Positions 35,004 to 47,345 of a stretch of DNA of 64,000 nucleotides are shown here, piece by piece; within the stretch, counting starts at the first letter, position 1; each line of letters starts with the position of its first letter. The notes beneath the pieces are model-generated. The model did no database searches. It saw nothing but the letters and a program-made list of their open reading frames with translations, and was not told the origin of the DNA. The stretch lies in the NCBI GenBank assembly GCA_963971225.1, contig OZ020268.1, positions 35,489,848 through 35,553,847 on the forward strand. Reading direction: 5' to 3'. Made by a program: the position numbers and the translations under genes. The stretch comes from Melieria omissa (taxonomy: Eukaryota > Arthropoda > Insecta > Diptera > Ulidiidae).

Positions 35004-35339
35004 ATACTTTATCGTTTTGGTACTCTTCGGTAATTACACACTGTTAAATGTATTCTTGGCTATCGCTGTTGATAATTTAGCGAATGCCCAAGAATTGACA
35101 GCAGCCGAAGAGGAGCAAGTCGAAGAGGATAAGGAGAAACAATTGCAGGAGCTTGAAAAGGAAATGGAAGCACTGCAGGCCGACGGTGTTCATGTGGAGA
35201 ACGGCGACGGTGCGGCGGCAACGAATAAGGCCAAAAGTAAAAAGAAAGACGAAGAGAAAAAGGAGGAGGAAGAAGTGACGGAGGGTCCAAAGCCAATGTT
35301 GCCATATTCATCAATGTTTATATTATCACCGACAAATCC
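35004..35339 (+). CDS. cac: cac exon: IIS6 and II-III loop
   Basis: Acceptor CGCTGCAG, donor CC|GTAAAT. It reads [29 protein letters not shown] (IIS6 and its cytoplasmic end), then [27 protein letters not shown], a charged coiled-coil-like helix, a [17 protein letters not shown] charge block, and [13 protein letters not shown]. The loop is short against vertebrate CaV2 and no vertebrate-like synprint region is visible, as in other flies. 336 nt with two bases of Pro left. Variation from Drosophila is confined to the Ala/Asn/Lys stretch. Confidence 0.96.
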
Positions 35340-35520
35340 GTAAATACTTGTTTGGTTAAATGTTTGTGTCCAGGGGGGAAATGCTCGTGTCGAGGGGGGC
35401 GAAATGTGGGGGCTCGAAAGGAGGCAGTGTAAAGGGAGAGAGATTATGTGGGGCATGAGATGGCAGCAGTAGGATGTATTTAAAGACTTTTTTTAATTAG
35501 ATTAGGTTATGTTGTAGAGT

Positions 35521-36556
35521 TTAACCCTTCGTTGCATGATTTAATTTCCGTGAAGGAAAAACATTTTTGTCATATAATTCTTGTTGCTTCTGAAGTTCTG
35601 ATGGTAAAAAGGAAGTTTTGTTGAATTCCTGTATCTAGGAAAGAGGTTTTGCGAACATGTTCCGTATCCTTGTGAGACCGCTACCGCCTAAATGAAAGTC
35701 GGTTTAATCTATGTCTTAGTGTTGGCTACTACGGGAAGTCGAACAGAGGTCAGGCGTCACTGTATACTCCTAATTCAACGCACTAAACAGCTGAACGACG
35801 GCCACTGCCATATAACCATTGCCATCACTAACCAAAATTCTTTCACGAAATCGAAACAATTATTGTTTTTTCGATTCTTTCGAACATACTTTCAATGTTA
35901 TTCGTAAAATTCTGTTAGTAATCAAATGTTTTACCGTTAAAGATACAACTGAAAAATGAATGACTGTAAAATAGTGAACAAAATAGTTTCCAAAGCTATT
36001 AAGATTTAACCCATTAAAACCTGACCCCAGAAGGGCTTGTGCGATTTCCATAAAATTTTACACAATCTTAGTAATTGACCTAATCAAGAAAAAAAATGAA
36101 GCAAATAATTCATACCCCCACCCCCTGAACCAGGAGGGTACGTTGCGCAAACGCAATTTGGGCCTTAGTCACATACAAAACATAAAATTAAAAAAAAAAA
36201 AATTTTTTAAAACTTATTTTTAAATAGTTTAGCATTACAAAATGCAGCCCACAAAGGGATTTTGATAGGTTTGAAGAATAAGTATTTTTAATTGAATTTC
36301 AAAAATTCCCCAAAAGAAACCTTTGACTTTGGATCGAAAAAAAGATATGAATATTTAAAAAATTTTGAAATTTGAGTATGGCAGAATCTAAAACGATCAA
36401 TTCGAATCCAATTCTACCCATTTTCAAGTCTTATATCTTTATGAATGACTTAATGTAGCGAAATTCCCAAACGTTGCGCAAACGCAACGCTCAGGGCTTA
36501 ATGGGTTAACATTGCATATATGCAATGCCATGCAATGCCATGCAGCGAAGGGTTAA
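35521..36556. mobile_element. TTAA element with CCCTTCG ends
   Basis: Left TTAACCCTTCGTTGCATG, right the inverse of TTAACCCTTCGCTGCATG, an 18-bp match including TTAA with one mismatch. It contains a second TTAA element at 36006-36509. No coding capacity. Confidence 0.85.
36006..36509. mobile_element. TTAA element with CCCATTAA ends, nested
   Basis: Left TTAACCCATTAAAACCTGAC, right the inverse of TTAACCCATTAAGCCCTGAG; TTAA at both edges. 504 bp. Inside, CGTTGCGCAAACGCAA occurs twice (about 36131 and 36472); it contains a GTTGCGCAAACGCAA near-palindrome. Inserted within 35521-36556. Confidence 0.85.
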
Positions 36557-36559
36557 TTA

Positions 36560-37211
36560 CACTGCACAACAAAATCAAATTTTTTTTTTCAATAACAAGG
36601 TTCTGACAACGGATTTTGGTAATGGGGGGCCAAAAAAAAATATACGTGTATCGGCGTTTGAAAGTTTAAGTCTGAATTAACGTTCAACATTTTTCCCCCA
36701 TACACAATAACCCTCAAAAATCAAGTTTTGTAGTAGATTTTAATACCAATTTTGATTAAGTACGAAATAAACACTTGAACACATTTTCAGTTTTGGCTTA
36801 ATTCTGGCGTTCAAGTGAATTTCTGAGCTTTTATGTATTCAGAGACCTATAGTAGAATTTTATGGCAAATATTTCCGTGGTACATTTTGTCCTTAAAAAG
36901 TCCTGTTTTACAGGAAATTTTTGGCATTTTAGAAAAACAAAGTCAAATTGACCCATAAAAATAGGAGCTACAGGGTTGAAATGCTCCACAAAAATGTTCC
37001 TCGTAGTATTTTACATCAAATTACTGAAACCATCATATACCTCAAATGTAAGATTACATAGTTTTCGTATGCCGATTCACCATAAGAATGTGCAAAAAGG
37101 GGAAAACTTTGACGTAAACTTTCAAAACGCCACTACACGTATATTTTTTTTGGGCCCCCTGTACCAGGAACCGTTGTCAGAACCTGGTTACTGTTTTTGT
37201 GTTGTACAGTG
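36560..37211. mobile_element. TIR element of the CACTGCACAAC family, copy 2
   Basis: Left CACTGCACAAC... and right ...GTTGTACAGTG are the ends of inverted arms about 110-130 bp long (GTTCTGACAACGG, ATATACGTGTA, CGTTTGAAAGTTTA). 652 bp, no ORF, uninterrupted where copy 1 carries the 1.6-kb insertion. Superfamily not settled. Confidence 0.83.
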
Positions 37212-38263
37212 TTGTTAAGATTTTAAATTGTATATTAAGTTTGAATAGGTCTTTGTGAATGGGTGTTTTTATTGGTGTATTTTAGATTATAACACACAGA
37301 GTATTTAGGAATCAATTATTTGATTTTGTTAAGAAAATTTAGTTATGAATTTTATTAATATTCATTAAGATTCAGGGCTATGAAAAGGTTGTTTTATAAT
37401 TTGAAAATATTTAACCAGTTTTAGTTGTAGTGCTTGATCCTGTAACCGTGAAGGTTCTTAAAAATAATATGGTATTTTATTTGCTCAAATATTGAGCTAG
37501 ATTTGTTTAGTTGAATTGAAAAAGTCTGCTGTCTTACTGCCTCTCAACAACAGTTTTTCCTAGCATCTAGTTTTAGCTACAATACAAATTTTTATCTTAA
37601 ATAAGCTTATGTGCGCATGCATTACTTAGCCTAAGTATGATACCAACTCACTAATTGTATCACTGTGTATTTACAAAGGCTCGTTACTCGTGCATATCTA
37701 CCTAACTAATGTATCATTAAGTATGTATTTAATCAACATTGCTCAACAAACTGTTAATCCCAATATTTTTCTCTTATATTTTTCCTTCTTCTTTTTCTGT
37801 TGAATTGCATTTGGTTTGTTCTCGTTTCGTTATTTACCGTTTACCAATAATCAACGCTTTCATGCAAAACTGCCAATGCACCAATCCATCACCAACCATC
37901 TTCAACTTGAACATATATGAACATCTACACCTATCTCAACACCAACATCAATAACCATGCAACACTGAATAACATCATCAAAATTGGACCACAACAACAA
38001 TAACAAAATTGAAAAATTTGACCTTGATTGCGCTCAATTGACATCAAACCGTGCAACATCAAAATTCAAACTGCAATTGAAACCTGCAATTCGGAATGCT
38101 TGAAAAATCTGGAATCAAACATGACTCGAAATTGATAACGCAACACAAATTTCCTTCGAAACATATAACAATAACAAATTGAAACGCCAAACGCCAAATG
38201 CCAAATGTTTAAATTCCAAATGACAATTGCCAAATGCTAAATGTCAAACAAAAACAACAACAG
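37212..38263. other. intron ending in an A/C-rich tract
   Basis: From about 37860 to 38263 the + strand is dominated by A and C (CAACAACAATAACAAAATTG, CCAAACGCCAAATGCCAAA) with GCCAAATGCCAAATG-type short repeats. This replaces the usual pyrimidine tract before the exon at 38264. Confidence 0.7.
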
Positions 38264-38827
38264 CATACGACGTGGCGCACATTGGGTTGTTAATTTGCCA
38301 TATTTTGATTTTTTCATAATGGTCGTCATCTCATTGTCATCGATAGCGTTAGCGGCCGAAGATCCTGTTCGCGAGAATTCGCCCCGAAATAAGATACTCA
38401 ACTATTTCGATTATGCATTTACCGGCGTATTCACAATAGAAATGTTACTAAAAATTGTAGATTTAGGCGTTATATTACATCCAGGCAGCTATTTAAGAGA
38501 ATTCTGGAATATTATGGATGCTGTGGTCGTTGTATGCGCTGCTGTTAGTTTCGGTTTCGATATGAGCGGTAGCAGTGCTGGACAAAATTTATCAACAATC
38601 AAATCGTTGCGTGTTCTACGCGTCCTGCGACCATTGAAAACCATCAAGCGTGTACCAAAATTGAAAGCCGTCTTCGACTGCGTAGTGAACTCATTGAAAA
38701 ATGTTGTTAACATTCTAATCGTGTACATATTATTTCAATTCATATTTTCTGTAATTGGTGTACAATTGTTCAATGGGAAATTTTTTTATTGTACGGACGA
38801 AAGTAAACATACTTCCGAAGAGTGCCA
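38264..38827 (+). CDS. cac: cac exon: IIIS1 to IIIS5
   Basis: A 564-nt exon, donor CA|GTAAGT. In order: [20 protein letters not shown] (IIIS1), IIIS2 ([20 protein letters not shown]), IIIS3 ([20 protein letters not shown]), IIIS4 ([20 protein letters not shown]) and IIIS5 ([20 protein letters not shown]), ending in the turret [19 protein letters not shown]. The IIIS4 has regular Arg/Lys spacing. The acceptor CAACAACAG follows an A/C-rich stretch with almost no pyrimidine run. In frame upstream of 38264 the reading is Met-Ser-Asn-Lys-Asn-Asn, which is intron. Confidence 0.96.
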
Positions 38828-41298
38828 GTAAGTAAATGATTTTTATTCTTCTAATTTCATTTTTTTTAAGTTTAATCGAAGAAATTTTTTAACGAAAAAA
38901 ACTTTTCATTTGAATCAAATTTTATGTTACTTGTACGTTTTTGTGTGGAAATTAGCATTAAAAAAATTACAAAAAAAAATTACAAAATTTTAGTGTTTGT
39001 TTTGTAAACTATTTATATGATTTCGGTACTTGAAACCACATCCTGTTAACATTTGTAAATTTCGAAATGCTTTCGTTGTTATTGAAGAAGCTAGCTGTAG
39101 TACAATGTTGTAACATACATACATACATAACCAACAAAACGGTGCCCCCACAAATCGAGTACATATATGTGTATACTCTGCCATCATGTATAATTTACAG
39201 CTTTTTCTCTAACCAACTAAATACTTCTCCTGTGATTAACTTAAAATACTAACTAGTTTTCTTCTTTTCTACATGTGCTAGTGACTCTAGACTCTCATCC
39301 AATCTATGCTTTGATTACATAACTTAATTTGTACACAACCGTACGCAACGTTAGCGATTTGCGCATATCTTTTGTCTCGCGTTTAGCCAATGTTTTCCAT
39401 TATTATCTTTCGACATACAATGATTTTGCTCTAAAAATAGTCTCGTTACGGCCAACTAGAGGCCGCCAAGTGTTTGTGTTGATTTGCCCATAGAATTCAT
39501 TTGACCATAGAATTCAGTAGAGAGCAAACTCAGTGGTCTTCATGACACTATTGAAGCTATTAACTGCACCATCAGTATTGTCATGAGAGGACTCATTCAT
39601 ACGCAATGAATACCGTAGATACTCGCCATTGCTAGCAGCAGACACAATCAATCAATCAAAGGTTATCAATACTTTATGGAAAACATAAGCCGCGCTTTGC
39701 CGAAAGCTCAGAAACTGACACGACCCCGCCTGTGGCACCGCCTCCCCAGTGCGGCTGGCAGCAAATATCCGTAAAGTAACTGTCTCCCGGAATAAATAGC
39801 GTGTATTGCCTGTATGTATGCGAAAGATTCAAATTCGAATTCGAATTCGCGAATGTACTCACAGCTACCATTACATTTAACTACTACGTACAACACCCAT
39901 GAAGCCATACGCCAAACGGAAATGACTTTTAATTGCACCTTAATTGCCAAACACACACACACGCACACGCAGCCAGTGTGACGAGAGTTTGAGTGCCGTG
40001 ACGCCTTAACGTGCAATAAAAAGTTCACCAAATTTCCCAAACAAATTCGTCAACAAATTGATTTTACCTTTTTGAGTTATTCTTGAGTTTTTTATTAAAT
40101 ATATTAAAAAATAAAGTCAAAAAAGATCAAAAAATAATAAAAGAAAAAAATGCGTGCACAGATTTAACAGAATGTAAGAGTAGCATTTTAAAGTTTCCCG
40201 CTTTGTTTATTTGCCTGATTCTACACGCGTCAAGTACGTAAATCATGCAAGCAAACAATGCATACGGAGCAGACTCCAACCAAAAAGAGAACAGAACAAT
40301 TACGCTGCGTATGAGAGAGAGAGAGAGAGAAGAACACCACCACCACCCCACGCACTACACACAGGCTTCCAGTTTCCCTATGAGAGCGAAAAGAATTTTG
40401 CATTTTGCATTTTGACTTGCAACACCTAACCATCACAAGTACGAACGGGTTGCACAGACCCGCGTGCCGCACAACAAGAGAATATAAAATATAATTTTTT
40501 GAATTGGGTATTCCATACCAAAGAGTCCATATTACTGCCAGAAGATTTCTTAATAAGCTTAACAATCATAAAGCACGCGCTCACAATTAATTCCAACAAC
40601 ACATTTAAAAGTACATATTACTCAATGCAAATTATGAAATTTACAATGGATCCGAATTTAATTGCAAATCGAAAAAAACCACACTGGACCACAATTGAAA
40701 TTGAAATTTTTCATCAACAGTTCATAAGAAAGTCAATTCTCAAAATTTGCCGAGTGGAATTTTTCCAACGAAATTTCAAAAAGCTGCCAAATTCTATGCG
40801 ATATTCGAGTATTCCCTTCTGCTGAGACTTGTGTCAACAAGTTGAACGGAACTAAATATGTGAAACCAAAATAAATAAAGTCTTGATAAGCGAAATAATA
40901 ATCAGTAGCCCAATTTGATTGCTTTCTAGTTCTAGCCGTCACTTACTTACTTAACACATTATCACCTAAACTGTGTTTATAGTTTTCCTCGAATTCTGTT
41001 CGGTGTATTACATTTAGTTTTCTTTCGATGTGTTTTCAGTTGTTTGTTTGTTTATCTTACACACTCACCATAGACTTAAAACAAAAGATTTCACCATCTT
41101 TGTGTTTTAGCTGTTTGCCTTCGTGTGCAATGAACCGGAAGTGTATTTTTGATGCAATCCTTGCATGCGCGCCAAAAAGCATGCAATGGAAAAGCAGTTT
41201 GCTGCTTTTATCAAAAATACGCTTTCTCGAAAAGACTATAAAACGAGAAAATTTAAACGTTTTCTTGCCATAAATAGTTTGCTTTTAATTTTCAAATA
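38828..41298. repeat. intronic DNA with GA microsatellite
   Basis: (GA)n at 40314-40331 and CA cluster at 39951-39968. AAATTCGAATTCGAATTCGC near 39832 is a short palindromic repeat. No exon recognised. Confidence 0.6.
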
Positions 41299-41499
41299 CA
41301 GTCGTGTCTGGGTATAGTGAACACCTCGAGTGAACACCTATATTGAACAAATTTTGATATCGAGCCTCTAAATATGGAACAAAAATTTCAAGGAAAAAGC
41401 AAAAAGTGTATTTTGAGCAAATAAAACGAGTTTTGGAACATAAATGTTAACATTGATAAGGCTTTGCAATAATTAGTTCACTATATCCAGACACCACTG
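41299..41499. mobile_element. TA-flanked pogo/Tc1-type MITE, copy 1
   Basis: CAGTCGTGTCTGGGTATAGT at the left and the inverse of CAGTGGTGTCTGGATATAGT at the right. 201 bp; TA at the left edge. Shares the body (GCAAATAAAACGAGTTTT, CAATAATTAGTTCACTATATCC) with 54134-54573. Confidence 0.87.
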
Positions 41500-41508
41500 C
41501 AGTATCAA

Positions 41509-41692
41509 TTAAATTGAAGCTTTCTTAAAGATTTTCAGTTTTATTGAAATTAAAACACTATGGAAAAACTATAGTCTGTCTGTGCGCAACTACGGTCCGG
41601 TTAAGTTGAAGCTTTCTTAAAGATTTTTAGTTTCTTGAAATAACAACACTATGAAAAAATGTACAGTCTGTCTGTGAGCAACTACGGTCCGT
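41509..41692. repeat. tandem duplication of about 92 bp
   Basis: Two units sharing TTGAAGCTTTCTTAAAGATT TT and CAACTACGGTCCG. Adjacent to the pogo-type MITE. Confidence 0.8.
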
Positions 41693-44374
41693 CTGGCATT
41701 TTACACACAACAAAGCCAAAGTTAAATGTGATAGTTTGTGGTGTATCCGATGCTTAAGATGCGTTCGAAGGTAATCGTTTTCAGGGAATGGTTTTGAGTT
41801 CAGAGCTGCGAAACCTACACAGATCGTTTGTGGCTAAAAATTGCATAAATTGGAGGCTTCAGCTGTCCAAATTTCTGTTACATATACTTTGAGTACCAAA
41901 TATGACAAATAGGCTAAAAAGTTGTATATCGAATTCTGACATTCAAATCATAAGTGCCTCTACTTTTTAAGTGGAAAGCCAACTAAATGCAAATACGTCG
42001 TTCTGTAATGCCATTGCCTCAATTTTTTGTTGAACTCTATATCGAGGCGTCACACAGTGTTGCGAGTTCATATAGCGGAGTGACAAAAATAGAAGAAGTG
42101 GTCGTATATAAATGAAATTATATACTTTATACAGTTTTGATATGAGTAAAGAACTTACTGTGCAAAATTTCAATGAAATCGGACCAAAACTTCGACCACC
42201 TCCCATACAAAAGGATTTGAAAAAACTTATGAAGATTATGAAAACAATGAAAATTAACTTAGTTCATAAAAGTTCCATTTAACATATTTGTATTGCAATA
42301 TAAATTTATTTATAAATGTGTATATAGATAAAATTCGCTTTTTTCAAAAGTGATTGAAAATGAAATTGCAATAAAATGCTCTACGGCTGCTCAGAAATTG
42401 CTCTTAGAGGGTTAAAATCTTAGACTGACCCCTACTAATTTTTTCTCCTGAAAATTTTTTTCGAACATACCTACCGCCCATCTCCAACCTTTAATGAGGC
42501 TTCCTTACAAAATCATGGTTTTTAAAAAGTGGGCTCCCCCTGCTCTCAGGTTCGTCCCAGACGTACCATATGTAAGACTGGCCCCCATTTATTTTCCCTT
42601 TCGAATATTTTTTCCCTACATATCTAATCGCTACATCCAACTCTTAAGGTGGCTGCCATACAAAACTAGTAATTTTCAATGGAACTGGCTCTACACTTGT
42701 AAATGTAGTAAAGTAAGCGAGGAAACATCGTATCTGGCAAAGTACTTAACCGATTTGAATTGAAACAATCGTTAACATTCCTGAATGCCAAAAATACAAA
42801 ATTAATTAAAGTTCAAAAATTCACCACCAGAGGGCGCCTCCCATACAAGTGAAGTAAGTAAGTCAACTTTTGGTTCTGTACGAAAAAAAATCAAAGTGTA
42901 CTGTCAAAACTCTGTTAACCCCTCTATTTCGAATAAAATGGTAATCGTAATTGATTTTCCGAAGCTATCTTCAACAAATTTTTTCATCAGCAGCATAGCA
43001 TTATTTGAACGATTTCTATTGGCATTCAACCAAACGTTGAAAATTTCGCAAATTTGCATTCAAGTCTTGACCGAAAAATGTCAATAACTTCCATTCGCGC
43101 AAATATGCGCAGCTAAAATTGTACAGCATAATGTACATACTAGTCAAAACAAAATATCAAAAAATTTCAAAGGTGATATTTAGTGTATTTTTTTTAATTA
43201 CTTTTAAAGTTTGAACTCACTTTTTATTAACTCGTTGTCTTTACTTAATTTTCATCATAACGCTTCCGCTCAGAGGTGAGAGTAATCAGCAAAATTTTGG
43301 TCTTGTCAGACCTAGATTATATAAAACATATGACAGTAGTTACTTTTAGGAACCTGCTCATAATTTATTTTAAAATATTCATCCTCAAAGTCAAGGCAAA
43401 CATTTTCTGTTTGTACAAAATTCTTTTTCAACGCTGGAGGAGCTTTAAGAGCTTATAGCTTCTATGTTATCCAATACTTTTTCATAATACTTTGGATTTC
43501 TCTTAATTGAAGTATCTCCAACGAAACCATGTACTCAGATTTTTGCGCTTATACAACTGCATTTTGGCATTTGTGTCACTTCTCGCAACACTGTGCGTCA
43601 CTGAGAAATTGTTGCTCTGAACTCAACTACAATGATTACCCAACTATACACTTTCATTTGTAAATACTTAAATGTACATACTTATCTCTTTGTAATAGTG
43701 TTATAGAACCTTCTATTTCTATCTTCGTACTAACTACAACTACAACTACAACTAGAACTACAACTTTCGCCTGCATTTTGTCAAAAGCGGGGCCTCTTAG
43801 TGTCATTTCGTAGTGGTGTCTAATGTTTGTATGAGTTCTTTTCAACTTTTGTTTGCTAATATCAATTTTGTAACATTTACTATTTCTTTACGCCTAAATG
43901 AAACCAACAGAACAAAACCAAACCAAACCAAACAAACCATAACAATTAAATACTTAAGACACAATAATTTTCAACTCACATGCTAAACCATAGTTTGTAC
44001 TGCTCGGTACCTACTATTGCTATCAGGGGAAACTTAAGCTTGCCCAAACCAGCACCAGTATCACTTTTCATCACGTAGTTTGTAAGCAACACAACTGTAT
44101 ACTCATACACACACAAACACACACATACATTGATGTCTCATTCTGACCACATAATCACCACTGTCTATGCTCCGTTCAGTACCCTTTTGTATCTTAATTA
44201 TGTGTACATTTTTGTGTTAAATTTGTGTTTATTAGAATATTTTTGTTAGTTCTTTTTGGTTTTTTGTGTTTGTTTGTTATGCCAGTCTTTTGTTTGTGTG
44301 CTCTTGTATCTTTTCCATGTCAATATATACAAAATTTTTCCTAACCCAAACCTCAACAAACCATCAACGAAAAG
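41693..44374. other. intron with decayed repeats and A/C-rich end
   Basis: 42430-42690 has two diverged units of about 150 bp (ACATACCTACCGCCCATCTC CAACC against ACATATCTAATCGCTACATC CAACT). AAACCAAACCAAACC lies near 43912-43935, and AACTACAACTACAACTA near 43733-43760. No exon recognised before the acceptor at 44374. Confidence 0.5.
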
Positions 44375-44518
44375 GGGCTCATATTTCAAATACGAGGAGG
44401 ACGAGCTGCTGCCCAAGCAGGAGGAGCGCGTTTGGCGACCACGTAGTTTTCACTACGACAACGTGGCGGCTGCCATGTTGACGCTTTTCGCAGTGCAGAC
44501 CGGCGAAGGATGGCCTCA
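44375..44518 (+). CDS. cac: cac exon: domain III pore loop
   Basis: Acceptor CAACGAAAAG|GGGCTC, donor CA|GTAAGC. It reads GSYFKYEEDELLPKQEERVW RPRSFHYDNVAAAMLTLFAV QTGEGWPQ. GEGW carries the domain III filter glutamate. 144 nt, completing Gln and leaving CA of the next Gln. The acceptor lacks a pyrimidine tract; the 60 bases before it are mostly A and C. GC content is strikingly higher than the flanks. Confidence 0.95.
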
Positions 44519-44667
44519 GTAAGCATTCATACATTTTTTAAATATTAATAAAAAAAAAATCTTACATATATACGAGTATATGTAGCCTAAGCTCGCATAT
44601 TTATTGCAATTGTATATTATTCGAAAATGTCAATTAATAATTTCTAAATTCATATGAAATTTAATAG

Positions 44668-44869
44668 AGTCCTACAACACTCCATGGCTGCCACATACGA
44701 AGATAGGGGTCCAATCCAAAATTTCCGGATCGAAATGTCCATATTTTATATTGTCTATTTCATTGTATTTCCATTCTTCTTCGTGAACATATTCGTCGCC
44801 TTGATTATCATAACATTTCAAGAGCAAGGCGAGGCCGAGTTGCAAGACGGTGAAATTGATAAGAATCAG
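44668..44869 (+). CDS. cac: cac exon: IIIS6 and start of III-IV linker
   Basis: Acceptor TTTAATAG, donor CAG|GTGAGC. It reads [20 protein letters not shown] then IIIS6 ([30 protein letters not shown]) and [14 protein letters not shown]. It is 67 codons plus the split Gln, ending in phase 0, and lies 149 bp after the pore exon. It lines the pore and then leaves the membrane into the short III-IV linker. Confidence 0.96.
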
Positions 44870-46268
44870 GTGAGCGTTTGCAACCTTCTTTGTAGCGTAG
44901 TGCCGTTATTGTTGTGTGAATGTACGTACGTATCTATAAGTACAGAGCATAGTATTTGCCAGCATCTATGTTGAACACATTTCAACTCTCTCCTGTGCCT
45001 CTATGTGATCGATGTCTGCCTAATGGTCTTTTTGCAATTACACACATATATCTTAAAATATTTTTACAACTCGATGTCCAGCGAAATGTCCAAACAAACC
45101 ACAAACATTTATAAATAGCTTTGCTTCGAAATGTCAACAACACCTAACATTTGTAGTTTACGTAGTTGCACACCCATGTCGACTTGTTTAAAGCTGTCCT
45201 AGTTCAAATAATTCAAACCAAACTGCATTTGCCTAGTTGCCGCCGATATTTTACATATGTACAGTTGCTAAACTAGTTTAGCTGATCTCGCTGCTGATCG
45301 GTCGCGATCTCACAATCGACAACAATCGAAGACTGCCGCGCCAAACGACTAAACTACCGACTTAGTGATCTTCGTCAGAGTATTTAACTGCTAGAAATAC
45401 ATGTATAAAAGTTGTACATTTACCGGAAATTAGAAGAATATATAGTTCAATGAATAGATGGCAAATTCTTTTAAAAAAACCTAAAATATTTTAAAAGAAT
45501 TTGCGATAATTCGCACAAGGTTTGTATGTGTCACATGCTAAACAAATTTAATATTTAACTATGTTTATTATTTTGAATGGTTGTTTTTCATATGCAAATA
45601 TAGAAGTAAGTCTATGTGATAAGTAATTGAGACTATAATTTGTTTTTGTGTTGGTTTTCTGTATTAGAAATGTTTTAGATATTTTTTGGTAATTTTAGTT
45701 AGTCTGGTAGATGTAATGGGTTGGGTGGATGAATGAGAGCCGAGGAATTAACGTATGAGATTTGGTTTCTCAAGCACTCAGGCTTAGTACTTATATGAAG
45801 TGCAATAAGGATTGAACTGAACATAATTTGTTATTTTTAAAGATGGCACTAACAAAGAGAAATTTTTTACAGACATTTCAATGTCAATTTATATTTAGTT
45901 ACCAAATAATGTGTCATAAAAATTAGCCAATTGTCACTTTTTGGTGACAAATGACATGAAAATTCAAAAAGTCCGAGACTTTTAACTGCCAAGAAATAAT
46001 TAAAGATTATTTTATTCAATTAAATATTATTTAAAGAACACGGCGGATTCGGTTTTTAATCGGTAAACTGAGTCGTTGATGGTTAAATAAAAGTTAAAAA
46101 AAAAGTTGCTGCATGCCTAGAAAACACCAAGTTCAATGAAACAAATAACAAAATTAGAAGAAAAATAAAAATTTGTTTAATTAGGTTGAAAACAAAAAAA
46201 AATAGTAGTACGAGAGTTGCCTTTTATATTTTTTCAAAAGGGATGAAAATGCATTTTTTTTATCATCA
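44870..46268. other. intronic DNA
   Basis: AT-rich intron after the IIIS6 exon. Nothing recognised before the dead mariner. Confidence 0.4.
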
Positions 46269-47345
46269 AAAATGGTTGTATTGCTTTTCAAGGTATTCTC
46301 CTTGAAGATTTATAAACTTTTGAATGCATTCAAACTAACACCTCCAAAAAATGGTTTTTCAATGCTTCAGCAGCACCTTTTGGCGATGAAAATCGTTGAC
46401 CATGCAATTTTTTTTTTATGTGCGGGAATAAAAAGAAGTCATTCGGTACAAGGTCGGATCTGTATGGCGGATGGTCCATTAAATCGATGCTTTGGTCGAT
46501 CAAATAGCCGGTTGTTTGAGTCGATATGTGAGAGCGAACATTGTCCTGGTCGGAGGTTGTGTTTCCGTATTTCATTGAACACTTCTGTTCAACAAATTGT
46601 TAACAAAAACAGGCGACCATTTTCTTCGATGTGCTGCGTGCCCGAACAACTTTTGTTGGACTTAGCGCGTCTTGGAAGACCCACACGGTCAATTGCTGTT
46701 TTGTTTCGGGCTCATTCGCACATATCCATGATTCGTCAGCTGTCACGATCTTATAAACGTCTTTCGAAGTACCGTGATCGAATTTTTCCATCATTTCTTT
46801 GCACCAATCGACACGAGCCTTTTTTTGAGCGATTGCCAAATTATGCGAGATCCAACGAGAATAAATCTTTCTGACAGCTAAATGTTCATGCAATATTGAA
46901 TGCACGACAGTGGATCTAATGTCCAAGGATACCTCTATTTCACGGTATGTCACATTACGATCTTTCATTATCAGTTATCAGTTCACGCACAGCATCGATG
47001 GTTTTTGGCACAATGACCGATTTCGGACGACCTTCACGAAATTCGTCCTGCAGCGAACAGCGCTCACGCTCGAATTCGTTAACCCTTTCGGGACTACTGG
47101 GATAATACGTCCCAGCAAGTTTTTAATGCCCCTCAAAACAATTATTCAAATCTTACGACCAACGCAACATATTTTTTTCGATTTCGGTGTTCCCGCATAA
47201 AGGGATGATTTCAAAATTTGTGAGCATCCAATATTATTTTCTAACCCCAACATTCATGCCATGAGAACCCGAAAGGGTTAAGCCAGTTGCAAATTGTCTT
47301 GAAGCTTGGTGCTTCATCACTAAATGCCGAATAAAGGCGACCGAA
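46269..47345 (-). mobile_element. dead mariner transposase copy, interrupted by a MITE
   Basis: On the minus strand, in order: LNEFERERCSLQDEFREGRP, VIVPKTIDAVRELI, then VTYREIEVSLDIRSTVVHSI LHEHLAV, QKKARVDWCKEMMEKFDHG, TADESWICANEPETKQQ (first Asp), a deletion after KMVACF, QDNVRSHISTQT, PPYRSDLVPNDFFLFP (third Asp) and ECIQKFINLQGEYLEKQ. Frameshifts and the MITE at 47079-47281 break it. Terminal repeats were not clearly found. A different mariner lineage from 1291-2215. Confidence 0.88.
47079..47281. mobile_element. TTAA MITE family C, inserted in mariner
   Basis: Left TTAACCCTTTCGGG, right the inverse of TTAACCCTTTCGGG, TTAA at 47079-47082 and 47278-47281; 203 bp. Removing it rejoins the mariner N-terminal helix sequence at a single TTAA. 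The body (ACGTCCCAGCAAGTT, CCTCAAAACAATTATTCAAA, TTCGGTGTTCYCGCATAAA) matches 58992-59192. Confidence 0.92.

Noticed and set aside
42410..42930. Outward-facing GGGTTAA and TTAACCCC taken as TTAA element ends
   Set aside because: The surrounding sequences do not form inverted repeats beyond a few bases.
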